From: Rhizophagus irregularis
Taxonomy: Eukaryota > Glomeromycota > Glomeromycetes > Glomerales > Glomeraceae
Assembly (NCBI RefSeq): GCF_026210795.1
Contig: NC_089437.1
Span: forward strand, 372,001-436,000
Length of the DNA stretch: 64,000 nucleotides
Direction of reading: 5' to 3'
A program made the position numbers and the translations under genes. Shown here one piece after another: positions 1 through 12,443 of this stretch (positions are counted from its first letter, which is position 1; the number at the start of each line of letters is the position of its first letter). The notes under the pieces are model-generated. The model saw only the letters and a program-made list of their open reading frames with translations, was not told the DNA's origin and searched no databases.

Positions 1-1924
1 CATTTAATCTATTTTGACAATAAGAATATTTTCTTTAGGAAATAAAAAAAAAAATAATTATTAAAAAGAATTTGAAAACCACCAGCCTTAAAAGGTTGGT
101 CCTATATTTCAAAAGACGTTTTGTATCACGTGACAAATAACCACAAAGACCAGAAAAGACTGTAATGTAAGACCATCTGTCTCTTTAATAACATAAACTT
201 TTTTTGTCTGATAATATTTATAGTTTTTTTTTTATCTTTTCATGTTTTAATTTCAGTTATTTTTATCTTTCGTTCCATTTTAATAACATTGTTTCCAATT
301 AGTTTGTTTTATTATTATGGCAGTACATCTACTTAATCTCTCATAACGAAAATACTGTGAAGCTTATTAATAATTTTCTTTTGCATTTATTACGATCATA
401 TTGTGTTTCATCCAAGTTAATCGGATAAAATTAAACTAAAGAAAAGTAAGATAATAAATCGTGAATAATGCTAATAATAAAACCATACACAAAACACAAA
501 ACTTTAAATTTACCTCAAGGAATAAAACTATTATGAGATATTTTATCAATATAACGCAATTTCTTTTGAAAGATCGAATAAGTAACCCTGACATTCTACG
601 CAAATGCAAATAATGTGGGCTTATTAATAACTATGTAACTGTGTGGACTGTGGTGATTACTAAAAATCATCATAATACATAGTACGCTATCACCAACAAC
701 AAACTAAAAGTTTTAAAAATTTCTTTTCATAAACCAAATGTGAACTATTTTTTTATATCATACATATAATATCATTCGAAATATGTATGTTAAAATAATA
801 ATTTTCTATCAACATTTCGTTTATTTTTTTATACGTAATATTGTTAAACTGTGGTGTGTAAATATTCTCTTCCTCTTCTTGAAATAAAGGACATAAATAA
901 TTATTGTATAATGAAGGCAAAGAAATTTTTCATTTGTTTCAATTGTTGGAAATTCTTCTATCAAAAGTTTGACTTTCTTTTTTTTTTCTATTTTGTTTCT
1001 TGAAACTTGTTTCCATTGTTATTGATTCCTTATAAAATGTCAAAAATCAATTACTAAGTATCGTCCCATCACATTATTACTATCTGTACTTTACCATTTA
1101 AAGTAAAGTGATGATTAATTTAGAAGTCTATTATGCGGACAGAAATAAAAAATCATTTGATTAGACGATATAAAACAAAAAAAAATAATCAAGTGATTAG
1201 CAAAAATTTTGATTATTAAAAGAAAAATGTTGACAATATATTGTTCCAATAGACATTTTTGTTATAGGATTAAGAGTACAAAGTTTTAATAAAAAAAAAA
1301 TAACAAAGGAGCAAAAGAACCAATGCTTAAATTATGATGATATTGACATAATCATAATAGTGATTTTTTATAAACATGTAAAACAAAATGTAAAACTTAG
1401 GTTTAGACATCCCGTATAAATTTGATAATTCATTTTTTAATTATTATGTAATTTTTATTTTCTTTCATAAAATATGTTAATATAATAATTAAATATTCTT
1501 ATTTCAAATTTACAATATTCATAAATGCACAACAAGAAAATTAGGTTTAAATTAGAAATGAAACGGGAAAATTGGTTACTAGGTTGTCTGAAATTTTATT
1601 ATTTTATTTCAAATTTAATTTAATTTTATAATCGACTGTTACTTTCATCAATAAACTAATATAAACTAGTTTAAAATTATAAATAATTTTATATTCAATT
1701 ATAACTAAGAATTTTGGGACATGTCTCGACTCTCGAAATATTAAGGGCGGTAATGCAGATCAATGAATCGGAAAAAATACGGCCCGAAAACAAATTAACA
1801 ATGATCGGAGTAAATTTCCGATTTAAATATCCTTTTTTTAGTAACTCTATAAAAAAAATTTTTTTTCCCGTTCAAAAAAAAAAAAATCTTTTTTTTATAT
1901 TTATATTACGAAAATAACCTAATA
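1..1924. other. Intergenic, no gene recognised
   Basis: This is AT-rich sequence with many A and T runs and no coding stretch or repeat family I recognise. The last 200 bp (about 1714-1917) are less AT-rich and lie directly upstream of the kinase start codon at 1925, so they probably hold its promoter. A 67-codon open frame there has no family features and is not annotated. Confidence 0.5.
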
Positions 1925-3429
1925 ATGGAAACCGAATTTAGTAAATTAAATATCTCAGGTGGACATTTTAATCACACAAATTGTTCATATTGTAATAAAC
2001 CCTTTATTGAAGAATTATGGTGTAAAGAATGTGATCCATTTAGAATAATAGAAGGATGGACCAGTGGAAATTCTGATATTGATAAGTTTATAAGATATAC
2101 AATGTGCAAGCCAGCTGGATGGGGCGAAAAATATGGTTATGGTTTTCTTGAATGGGTACCATTTGATAGATTTACAGATATAAAAGAAATTGGTGAAGGT
2201 GGATTTGCCAAAGTATACTCTGCAACTTGGATTGATGGTAGATCAAAGTATCGTAAAAATGATGATGGAAGTTGGAAAAAGTTTAATCCTAATCCTATAA
2301 TAAAAGTCGCTTTGAAAAGGTTAAATGGATCACAGAATATGTCAGATAAATATTTAAATGAAGTACGTTTATATACTATTTTGTATCTTATTTAATTAAT
2401 TTCATTTTAGTGTTTAAATATTAAATTATTTTATTTTAAATTTATTAAAATATAGCTTAAAATACATTGGGAAATTGCTAATAAAAGTGGATTACAATTT
2501 TATGGATTTACTAAAGACCCAGAAACTAAAGAATTTATGATGATTATAATATTTGCTGATGAAGGAAATTTGAGAAGTATTCTTTCAAATAACTTTAACA
2601 ACATTATGTGGGAAGATAAAATTAAATATTTAACTGGTATACTCATGGACCTACGAAATTTACATAAATTAGGATATTGTCATAAAGATTTTCATAGTGG
2701 GAATATTTTACAAACTGGTAGTACTTTTATTTCAGACTTTGGATTATCTGGACCAGCAGATGAACAAAAATCAGATGATAAAGTAGTATATGGGGTAATG
2801 TCATATATTGCACCAGAAGTCTTAAACGGAGAACCATATACATCATCATCCGATATTTATAGTCTAGGTGTAATTATGGCTGAATTATCATCAGGAAAAC
2901 CACCTTTTTACAATAAAAAATATGATTTAAATTTAGCATTAGCCATATGTAATGGACTCAGACCAGAATTTGGAAAAGGAACTCCTGAATATTATAAAAA
3001 ATTAGCTTATAAATGCATGGATGCTAATCCAAATGAAAGACCAACAACCAAAGAATTATTTAATATATTTTTTTTTTGGTACGATTCTATTGTAGGTAAT
3101 AAAGATAATAACGAAGAATACGGTTATAAAGGAAACGAAATCAAAGCAGCATTTGAAGAAGCTGATAAAGAAATACCAAACATCTCAACTTCGTATGAAA
3201 AGAATTCTGATGCTGTATATACCAGTAGAGCGTTTACATTTAGTAATTTATTATCAAAACCCGTTAATTCATCCATTATTACTTCATATGTTAATAATGA
3301 AGGTATTTTCTATTTTTCAAATTTTTATTTTACTTTAAAACTTTAAAAATAATTATTAACTTTATTGTTTCAATAGTTTGTGACTCTCAATTAATCGACT
3401 TGGAAGTGTCTAATTCAATACAATTATGA
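1925..3429 (+). CDS. Protein kinase with N-terminal zinc ribbon, three exons (445 aa)
   Basis: This is a predicted serine/threonine or TKL-like protein kinase of the family expanded in arbuscular mycorrhizal fungi. Exons are 1925-2362, 2456-3302 and 3377-3429, with introns of 93 bp (gtacgt...tatag, phase 0) and 74 bp (gtattt...caatag, phase 1). A CxxC...CxxC zinc ribbon (residues 20-36) is followed by the family WTSGN motif (45-49) and FLEWVPF (74-80). The kinase domain shows the glycine loop GEGGFAKVY (90-98), the beta3 lysine in VALKRL (Lys131), the alphaC glutamate (Glu146), the catalytic loop HKDFHSGN (Asp224), DFG (240-242) and APE (265-267). The usual HRD arginine is lysine here, but all catalytic residues are present, so activity is likely. 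The final exon adds a short tail, and its splice is the least certain; without it the frame stops at 3346. The substrate is unknown. Confidence 0.88.
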
Positions 3430-6400
3430 GGTACTATAGATATTGACGATGAAAGTTAAGGTTGATGATTTAGTGAATTAAATATTATTTATTTATAAGT
3501 TATAGTATAACAGTATAATTGGTAGCTTAATTCCTTGTAATCTTATGATAAAATTAATAAATTATACATGTTTATATAATTATTATTTGTAAAGATTCTG
3601 TTTCCGGAAACAAAAAGTATCAATTTATTTGAATGTGAATGTTTTTAATATAGTCACAATTCAATTCAATTTTAATTTAAAATAATATATACAGTATAAA
3701 TGTAAAATTATATGAATCGAACATTTAAAAAATTCGTTCGAAGAATATTTTATTTATTATTTTTTTATTTTGAAATCTTACTAGCATGCTTAAACGAGAA
3801 TTTTGTAAAATGTTGGACTATCATAAAAAAAGGTATTATAGTTGTATAACGAATATTAACCGAAATTATCAATCAATACCGTAATTATTTTTGGACATAT
3901 CAACAATAAATTCTAATTCAATTTTCAACACTTCTGTTAACCAATCTAAAACATTATAACTTAATATAAGGCATAAAACTAAGGGAATTTAATATCTGGA
4001 CGGATCGGGAATAAGATGTATTTGGATTTCAGATTGTCGAGATATGTAAAGATGTGGTTTCGTTAATAAAAAGATTGGATATTTTTTAATTATTCATCAA
4101 TAGGATTAATTATTCTATCAATAATTTTATTTAAAATTATTTAAATCCAATTGTCTACTAATTCTTTTTATACAAGTAAGTTGAAAAATCATGTTTCTTT
4201 ATTGATTCATTAAAAATTATGTTTAAAAATTCACTTTTTTTGGGATTCCAAGCAGGTTTTTCCTATAAACGTTATAATAATAATTTCACAAAGTGAAATA
4301 AGTGTCTTTTATTATATTGTATTTCTTTTATCGCGTTTTTTTTTCAAAATTATGCTGCCCCCCCTGTGAACATTTTTAATAAAAAAAGCGCAAAATGTTA
4401 AGATGAACATCTGGAGTACGACATTGTAGCGCAGTTGATTTGCATATTGCGACGTTTCAATCGTTTCATCATGATGTTGTCATGTTAATAAAATACACGT
4501 ACAGTCGTACAGTATGTAGATTAAATCCATTCAAAATCTTCAAGAACACGTCCCCAGTCGTCCCCTCCCGCTAAAATAGTCAAAATTTTTTTTCCATCCA
4601 CTTTATATCCTTTTGTTTTTAACTTATTATTGTAAGAATAAAATTGTAAAAGCATAAGATGTTTATTTTTTAATTATAAAAGATTGGATATAAAGGATTT
4701 TAATTTTAATTATTTTTTCATATTCATTAATAATCAGTCGGTGATGATTTAATCAATATTTCAAATAAATTATCACAATTAAATCACTTATTTCTCTTTT
4801 CTGTATCTTTTTCTATTGTTTTCTTTTCAGTTTCTTTTATCCTTTAGTTTAAAAATTCAAACAAAAGTTAAAATTTCTTTTTTTTTTTATAAAATTATTA
4901 AATAGATGCATTTACTCTACAAACTATCTGCAATCTTTCATTTTTTTTATTTACTGTAGCTTCTTCATTTTTTTGTACGTCATAATCTTCCTATTATTTT
5001 TAAGATTTAAATAAAATTAATAAAAAAAATTTCATGATTGAATTAATTTGATTATTAAATAAGGATATTTTCATCATTGCACATAATGATAAAAGTTAAC
5101 ATTAAAAAAAAAAATAAAAGTTAACTTTAAAAAATCATAAATCAAAAATGAAGTAAAACACGTTAAAAATAAATAATTCTTTATTCTCATACTTTATTAC
5201 TAAAATTGGAGGATAACTCTTATCGCTAACACACGACAGGTTATATATATTATGCATGTTTTTCACTACCCACATTGAAACACGGCCATCGCACGATCAT
5301 GTGACATAAATGTTAACCTTCGATGTACGTAAAGTTGAATGTTTAATTTTTTAATAAAAATACTTTGGATAAAACATGTGAGAGTTTTTGCCTGAAATGA
5401 TTATTTTAATAATAATACATTATATATTAAGACTGACATTAGATAAAAAAACTAATTTCTTAATTTTATAGATTTTATTTTTTAGATAGTAACTAGGATA
5501 TTTAAAATTACAATCGAGAAATTAATTCAAATAACCTTATGATCGATCTTTGTATTCAGAAAGAATTCTTTTATATTGATATATTGTAAATATTAGTATT
5601 ATTTATTTCATGGGGAGTTGGAAATAATAGAGTTTTTTTCCCGAAGGAAAAAAAACCCTAATGTTGGGATTTCACATGAAATAAATGGGTAATCCCCTGG
5701 TGTCACTCATTAAATATTAACTATTTTAAACTTAACTATTATAAACTAAAATCAGTAATTTCCCGGCTATCTATATGAGTCATTTATAAACTCAGCTAAT
5801 TGCTCGCAATTTTTAAAAATCAGTATGATGAGTGACGGACACTTAGTGCGACAGGGGATAATAATTTGTGTACTATTGAATATAATTGATAATTTTATCA
5901 CGAGTTACTTGATTGTTGACATTTTCCGAACATTTATTTTCTTATGGGCAATATGACTATCTTATGGGAAAATTGCCAAGTTCTGAAAAATTAATAATTT
6001 TAGACGAGTGGTAATTTTTACTAGTGGCTTGTGGCTTTTGTAATTGTGACTGTGACCTGCCAAACTATATAAGTTATCTCGTCATTTTTTTCTGATTCCT
6101 CATTCCTTCGTGTGTAATATAAACTTTTTCTCTTTCCTTCATACTGTATGTCATAAAATATAAAATAGTATAAAAGAATTTATCAGGATCTAGGTGTAGA
6201 GTAGTAATATAAAATATAAAACATAGCATTTGTTTACAAAATGCTTTTTTCACTATAATGTTTGTATTTTAAGCTTATTTCTAAGATTTGGGAATGTAAA
6301 ATCATTAAGATTTTAAGAAAGAATTTCTTTAAACAATTTTTTATATCATCTTATATACACAAATTTATTGTTTTATTCCTGAATATGAATTATATCAGCT

Positions 6401-6525
6401 ATTGTAGCAAAAATGTTTCATAATTTCATAATAATAATCAAATGCAATAACTTCTTTTATGTATTTATTAATATCAATTATCATAGCTAGAGAAAAAATT
6501 TCCCTCTCAACTCATTTCTTTCGGG
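3430..6525. other. Intergenic, no gene recognised
   Basis: About 3.1 kb of AT-rich DNA without a recognisable coding region on either strand. It contains a nested hairpin near 5601-5686, annotated separately. A slightly less AT-rich patch near 4350-4580 shows no tRNA-like or protein-like pattern that I could support. Confidence 0.5.
5601..5686. repeat. Nested inverted repeat
   Basis: The 12-mer ATTTATTTCATG at 5601-5612 is exactly inverted as CATGAAATAAAT at 5675-5686. Between them sits a second hairpin, GTTTTTTTCC-CGAA-GGAAAAAAAAC (about 5633-5656). It could be a small foldback element or a structured 3' region. No target duplication is evident. Confidence 0.45.
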
Positions 6526-7874
6526 TCAATCAATAATTTTCTGATTCCAAAAATTATAATAAAGATCATCATTATAGTATCATTCAATAACTCCCTATTA
6601 TTTTATAATATTTAATAAATTTATGCATTTCCCTTCTATCATGATAATCAAAATGTAAAGTCTTTTTACTTCTAGCAGAAAATAATTTTATTGATTCATC
6701 ATCAAAATATCTACGAGGTAATAGAATTTTGTTTATATAAAGTGAGTGGAGCTGATTTAATCGAACTCAAAAATTTATATGTATTGAAAATATCCCATCT
6801 ATATCTATTTCTTCTAAGTGTTGGCACTTTATAAAGATATTTTCTAATATTCAAATACACTGTAACATATTTTATATTTAGACAATATTTGTGAATTGCT
6901 TGATTATATTTTGTTGTTTTATTACGATCATCAGCAAAAGTAATATAAACTTTCAAAAGATTTCCATTTGTATTTTGGATAATGTTTATTACTACATCAA
7001 GTGATACGTATTTTAATTCAAGTATTTGAAGATCATAATGGCTTTCATCTATCATGTTATTGAATAGTTTATTACTTCTTGAATGAATGAGAGGTCCATC
7101 ATATATTTTTAAGAATTGCAAATTAATTAATTTTGGGAAGAGAAAATATAGAAAAGATGTACGTACAGCTATACTGAACAGAATAATTGAGTTTGCATGT
7201 TTCTCTAAAGCCTGAGCAATTTTTTTGTTTTCACCACTTTCACTTATACATATGTATTTAATTTGTTTTTGTTTTTCAATTAATTCAACAAGTCCATCAA
7301 GTTCATCATGTTCATGAATGAGTATACGAATTTTTTCTATTGACCTGCATATTTGTGCTAATTCATGATAAAAATTTTGTTCTTTTATATTACAATCTAA
7401 TTCATATAAATTTGAAAGAGAAATATTTACTCCTGGATACTGATATATTGGATAATCTAACATATCCATACACAAAGATTTTATAGACGAACATTCACTA
7501 ATAAAAAGCTTATAAATTTCTTCCTTTAATAAACTTGACCTATTTGAAAAAATATAATAAATATCATCAAGATATTTACAAAATCTAATATAATTAAAAG
7601 TAAGTTTTTGCTTTTTAAAATTTGCTCCAATGGCACTTTTATCTTTTAAAAATTTTATTGAATTATCTGATAAATGTGAAATGATAATAATTAATAATGA
7701 TTCTTCATTGTAAACATATTTATAAGGGTACCTCCATAAAATTGGAATCATAACTTCACACCAAAGTTTGTTTACCAACAAACAGGAATGTAGAGATTGT
7801 TTATCTTTTCTGTTAATTGAATAATATAAATCATTAAAAATGTAATAAAGAATATCACCATTTAATTTTGACAT
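6526..7874 (-). pseudogene. F-box/LRR-like protein, C-terminally frameshifted
   Basis: The main open frame (7874 down to 6711, 387 codons) starts with an F-box-like segment typical of these fungi: ILYYIFNDL, then LHSCLLVNKLWCEVMIPILW at residues about 29-48. A leucine-rich, irregular-repeat region follows. F-box proteins recruit substrates to SCF ubiquitin ligases through Skp1. From about position 6851 the annotated frame loses family character. The +1 frame instead reads CQHLEEIDIDG, a stop, then LLPRRYFDDESIKLFS and on to a stop at 6584. A third frame gives DDLYYNFWNQKIID, ending at 6526. The last 46 residues of the long frame are therefore probably out-of-frame read-through, and the gene has at least two shifts and one stop. 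A truncated but F-box-competent product remains possible. Sequencing error is the alternative. Confidence 0.68.
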
Positions 7875-8566
7875 TTTTTTTTTTTTGGTATAAAGATATA
7901 AAAAGAGTGAAAATAACCAAAAGTAAAGTAGTATTTAAAATTATAATTGTTAGTCATAATTAGTTGAAATTTGTATGTACTGTACTATATACATGATGAT
8001 CTTTGCAAAGCAATAACAGTTTCATTTCGAGTATTCATTGAAAGAAATATGTCAAAATTAGAGAAAACCTCTTGAAATAATTATAGTATGGTACTGATAT
8101 AGTAAATTGTTATGATTGAAAATGTTTCAATATATTGTTTAACCCTCAGTTCCTTATTTTAAGAAAATTAAATATTAAGTACGATATGAATGAAATGTTT
8201 ATGAGTTTAACAAATAATTAATCTATTAGTGTAAAGATCCTTTTATGTAATCAACTACTTTTAACGAAATTGTCATAATTATTTAAGTCGTAATCCTATT
8301 CAAATACTATTATTAGTAGTAAAGCAACATTTACCAATTGATTCATTTTGCATAATAGTTTTACTTTATTATTTAGGAGCGAAAATTATTTTACTGCATC
8401 TAGTCATAATATATAACATTTATTGAAATAATAAATTTTAATTAAGGATGATATAAAAATTTCTATTGCTGCTGGTATTTAAAATGTCTAAACTGAATGT
8501 GGTCTGATAGATTGTAAGTTCAAAAAAATTCTCAGCAAAAGTGCCACCAGCACCTTTCACAAGTTT
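7875..8566. other. Intergenic between F-box and CRN relics
   Basis: AT-rich, with no gene or repeat recognised. It contains the promoter side of the minus-strand F-box gene and the sequence downstream of the CRN relic. Confidence 0.4.
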
Positions 8567-8720
8567 TCAGATTATATTAATAATTATGTCTTTTGCACAA
8601 TGTTTATAGTTTCTATATAAAGTCTCACTTATTTCTGCCGAGGCAAGTTCATATGTTTTATTTGTAAAATTAGCATTAGGAATGACATATGAGTGCTTTG
8701 CAGTAGAAGGGATGAAACTA
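8567..8720 (-). pseudogene. Possible CRN-like 3' exon relic
   Basis: On the minus strand a T-rich tract ending in AG (next to 8720) is followed by an open stretch that includes ANFTNKTYELASAEISETLY and ends at 8567. This resembles the helical region after the P-loop domain of CRN-type proteins (a 'FASEYV..' type segment), but the match is loose. It lies about 300 bp downstream of the stop of the main CRN exon, in the same orientation, which suggests a remnant of the original C-terminus. It could also be chance. Confidence 0.3.
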
Positions 8721-9019
8721 CTAAAAAAAATAAAAAATGAGTTAATATAAAATCTGAACAAATATAGCATTTAGAATATTTTTGGCATATAAAAGAAAAT
8801 TTGAATTTTTTCAGTAGTTTTGTCCTTTTTTACTGCAAAGCGACATATATAACTTTTCTGAAATATTATTATTTAAGTCACTCCATTATCTTTAATAACT
8901 TTATTTATATTACAATTAGAGACTATGTATGTAAGATTCGAGTTACTAAATTTCATACTACAGATATTTAAAATGTTTTTTTACAAAAAATAAACTAAAT
9001 AGGCAAAATTTTGCCAATT

Positions 9020-10360
9020 TCAAGTGGTAATAGAGTGGCTTGATAGCAGGTAGAAGATTCGTTGTGGAATGCAACCCCACTTCTTAATTAATTTCTTAAC
9101 TCTGATCTCAGATATTTTATCCTTATGCTTCAAATTCCAAACATCCAAGATTTCTTCCTCAGACCAAATTGGGATATAATATTTTCTAGGATGATTTTTT
9201 TCAAAATTATGCCATAAATCACATTTAGGAGGTGTGATCAAAAATGTATATTTTGCATTCCATGGTGCAGGAATAGCAGAATCGACGATATAAAAAAAAT
9301 CTCTCACTGGAAATTCAAATTCTGGATGTACAATCATTGATACAGCCCCATAATTTGGTTGAATATATAAAAGACGTGATTTTTCTCTTAATTTCTGTTC
9401 ATATATAATATCATCAGAATTATATCGACGAGTTATATAGAAAGCTAAATACAATGAAAAATGTGTTTTTCCAATGCCAGGTGATCCGATTATAACACAC
9501 CCATTTGTTCCATCAGCACGATCAAGTTCGATCTTTTCGATCATCTGTAAATATGATTTCTTTATTAATATATCCTGAGAATCTATATCATTTACTATTC
9601 CATTTGGTGACTTATGAAAGCGTAAAAATTTTACAAAATCTATTTTAACTACTTCTGATTCCATCACAGGACTACCATCGCAAAAAATTAGTTTATTTTG
9701 TGAATTTAACATCACATTATCATTTAACACAATCTCATTTTCTTCAACTTTCATGTATTTAGATAATTGTTCTGATGTATATCTATTTTTGTCTGCATTA
9801 TCAGGAAATTTAAGAACAATTTGAGCTTTATGAAGCTCGTTCCAAAATTCTCTCTCATGAGGATTAACAGGTTTATGATTACTATCATAATCTTGAGGTT
9901 CAGCTTGTCGTTTCATTGGAATGGAAAGTGTTTCAACAGTGGCTTCTAATCAAATAAAAAAATACAGTATGTGAGATAATGTGGATTTCTTGTTTGAGAA
10001 GTAAGACACTTACTAGTAGTGGCAGACGGAGCCATTGGCATTTGTATGATGATATGAATATATTTTGCAGTAAGATTTGTGCCAAAATGCTCTTCAATAG
10101 TATCAAAATCATCCCAACTCTATAGCTCCAAATTTTTGTGTAATGTCGGTATCTGCATTTATTTCCCATTTATTAATTTCAATTTCAGGAATATTGACTT
10201 TCCATAATGTAAGTTGGTTTGCATCAAAAGTTTTAAATACATTCTTCTTGTAGATTTTGATGTCATCTCTGAGTTCTGAAATAGTTTTGGCTTTGTCAGT
10301 TTTGATGGTAAAAGCATTCTTTTCACCTATAACAAGACAGCCTAACATATAGCCTAACAT
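9020..10360 (-). pseudogene. Crinkler (CRN)-like protein, frameshifted and C-terminally short
   Basis: The N-terminus (from 10360) has the CRN header pattern: LGCLVIGEKNAF, then KTISELRDDIK, LTLWKV and DITQKFG. In known CRNs this is the host-translocation or ubiquitin-like module. The frame stops shortly after, but shifting one base at the G run 10113-10115 continues the header (DFDTIEEHFG, then IHIIIQ). The next exon is joined by a good phase-1 intron (donor gtaagt, 9946-10013, 68 bp). It contains the conserved FVKFLRFHKSP region and an NTPase P-loop GSPGIGKT (residues 144-151 of that exon, about 9464-9487), followed by YFFIVD-like strands. The product stops at 9020 without the usual C-terminal effector domain. 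The single-base shift may be a true lesion or an assembly error. Confidence 0.72.
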
Positions 10361-10596
10361 AATAGTATATCTGCAAATGTGAAAACTAGCAGATAGAATA
10401 GTTTAACATTTTGATTATATGTCATATATATATATATTTTTATAAATAGTTGTTGACTGTTCATAGTATTACTGACTCACAGTTCATAGTAATTAGAGTT
10501 AGCAATGTACAGTTATCAGCAATTCTTATTACAGATATGAATATTTTGTGCATGTATTATGTATAAGGATATGACTCAAAACTTATAAAGTTAATA

Positions 10597-11345
10597 CAGT
10601 CAGACCTTAATATACTGATACCTCCAGTTTGGGAAAAAATCATCAGTAAATCGAATTATCAGTATATTATAAAAAATTTTATATACCAATATGTATATTG
10701 TATATTGATCAATATTGGTACAATGATTTTTACCGTAATTTTTGCAAATATTTATTACTATTAGTATTTTATTATTATATTAATATCACTACAAAATTTA
10801 CAACATATTATAAAGTTTGAACAAAATTATCTAATGTAATTTGTTTGAATTATTATAATATATGATTTCAGGAACATAAATTGACTTTTCGTTATCTTTG
10901 TGTTGTTTTTTTATATAAAATTTTAGACATTAAATGATTTTATCTCTAGAAATTGAGCTATGAAAAATTTTTTTATTAAAATTGAAATAAAAAATTAGAA
11001 TATAAAAAAATTTTCATTAAGTTAACAAGTTCTCTCACTAGAAATTAAAACTAAAAATTTTTTATTAAAGTGGAATGAAAAAAATTCATACATACTTACA
11101 TACTTAATTTAATTCATTTAAGTTCTTCACGAGCTTCATGATATAAAATTTCTAAATCATTATGAAGGGCCTATAGATGATTGAAGTGATTATTGGTACC
11201 TTTGCAACAGTGGTTGATAATTTAAAGATAGTTGGTTTTCTTTATCATGATCCATTGCAGTAAGACATGGATTGCAAATACATGTATCCAAAGGAAGATT
11301 CAAGATAGGTTAGAGTCATTTTGGAATTCAATAATTCCTGAAAGA
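10597..11345 (-). mobile_element. Pogo/Tigger-like DNA transposon 3' remnant
   Basis: A terminal sequence beginning CAGTCAGACCTTAATATACT follows a TA at 10595-10596, the arrangement expected of a pogo-type terminal repeat with TA target. An internal echo of the motif TATCAGTATATTA lies nearby. On the minus strand, 11114-11320 reads as decayed protein, with CICNPCLTAMDHD and then NDLEILYHEAREELK before a TGA (11116-11114). I take this to be the end of a DDE transposase running toward the terminal repeat. Frames are broken, and the other end was not found. The family call is by pattern only. Confidence 0.45.
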
Positions 11346-11984
11346 AAAAAGAAAATAAGTAATATTAAAAATATTACTAAAAATAAATAAAAATTATTTT
11401 CTACTTAAAATCTAGTTCATAATTTCGTCTGAAACTCCTATAAAAGAAGAAAGAAAACTGAAAAAAGAAGTTAAACTAATATTAATAAGAAAATCACCTC
11501 CAAGAATTGAACTTGGACACAGAAATTGTGGAACCAACGGTGATGGATTTTGTTGAGTTGATAAGTTATTAAGGAAAGAACTCAACAAAGGAATGAAATA
11601 AAGGGTATCACATGTGAAGAAGGAAATCACATGAGATAGATCAAATGATCACAAGAAAGGTAAATTTTACAAGACAAAGGATCTCTCTGACACCAATTAG
11701 CACAGTGCAATGCTTCATGGGCGATGCAAATGATCCCCTTATAAAATTTATCTATCTAAGAATGGTCAAATGATCAAGAAAGGGTAAATTTTTACAAGAC
11801 AAAGGATCTCTCTGACACCAATCAGCATGCTTCATGGGCGATGCAAACGATCCCCTTGTAAAAATTATCTATCTAAGAGTGGTCAAGCAATCCCAGTTGA
11901 CCAAAGGGTAAAGATTACGTCTCCATGCTATATTTGGTAAGCAATGGACCAAGCTACGTAATATAAGATTATTTATAACTGAAG
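11346..11984. other. Intergenic with a duplicated block
   Basis: No gene is supported. A 72-codon minus-strand frame at 11412-11630 has no family features. The main content is the direct duplication at 11641-11882. Confidence 0.4.
11641..11882. repeat. Tandem duplication of a 117-125 bp unit
   Basis: The blocks starting at 11641 and 11766 share TCAAATGATC, then AAGACAAAGGATCTCTCTGA, then CTTCATGGGCGATGCAAA and TTATCTATCTAAGA, in order. A third partial start (TCAAGCAATC) follows at 11883. The copies differ by a few substitutions and small indels. Confidence 0.8.
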
Positions 11985-12443
11985 CTATTGGGAGATAAGA
12001 ATAATATTGAATAAATGGATTATATTATATAGTAAAGCATAAAAAAAGAGAAGAATATGAATTATAAAATTGAGAAAGTAAAGAAAAGTAAGAAGAATTG
12101 ATAATAATGTGGATAAGATATAAAAAAGAATTGATAAAGAGATAGATAATAATAAATTTTTAAAATAGTGAAATATATTAGAGATAGAAGGAAGAGAAGG
12201 GAGAAGTTTAAGAATGATAGTAGTTAAGAATTTCAATGAAATAAGAATTGAGACAATTATGTTCTTGAGGATATCAGTATTTATGAGAATAATAATAAAA
12301 AGAATGTAAAAGAGTAATGGTAGATACTGAAGTAATGATAGATGGTGAGAGGTTTCAATAGGTTGAGGATTATTATAACATTTGTTGACTGGAATTTCAT
12401 TGAAAATAGTAGTGATAATATTTGCACATAATTGATAAGACAT
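11985..12443 (-). CDS. Hypothetical multi-pass membrane protein (152 aa)
   Basis: This is an uninterrupted 152-codon frame from an ATG at 12443. A short polar N-terminus (about residues 1-35, MSYQLCANI...NPQPIE) is followed by about 115 residues dominated by Leu, Ile and Phe. These could form four to five membrane helices, roughly at 37-57, 60-82, 92-120 and 122-150. A TATA-like run (TATATATATA) lies upstream near 12553. No family is recognised. AT-rich DNA readily yields hydrophobic frames, so this may be spurious; the length and the distinct polar head argue for a real gene. Confidence 0.4.
   Translation of the reverse strand: MSYQLCANIITTIFNEIPVNKCYNNPQPIETSHHLSLLQYLPLLFYILFIIILINTDILKNIIVSILISLKFLTTIILKLLPSLPSISNIFHYFKNLLLSISLSILFYILSTLLSILLTFLYFLNFIIHILLFFYALLYNIIHLFNIILISQ

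Noticed and set aside
1714..1917. 67-codon frame just upstream of the first kinase
   Set aside because: Ends in a Phe/Lys homopolymer run and is better explained as promoter and 5' leader.
4400..4520. Possible tRNA-like patch
   Set aside because: GTAGCGCAGTTG resembles an A-box region, but no acceptor stem pairing or B-box could be assembled.
11412..11630. 72-codon minus-strand frame
   Set aside because: Hydrophobic and serine-rich without a recognisable domain, embedded in repeat-derived sequence; not enough to call a gene.
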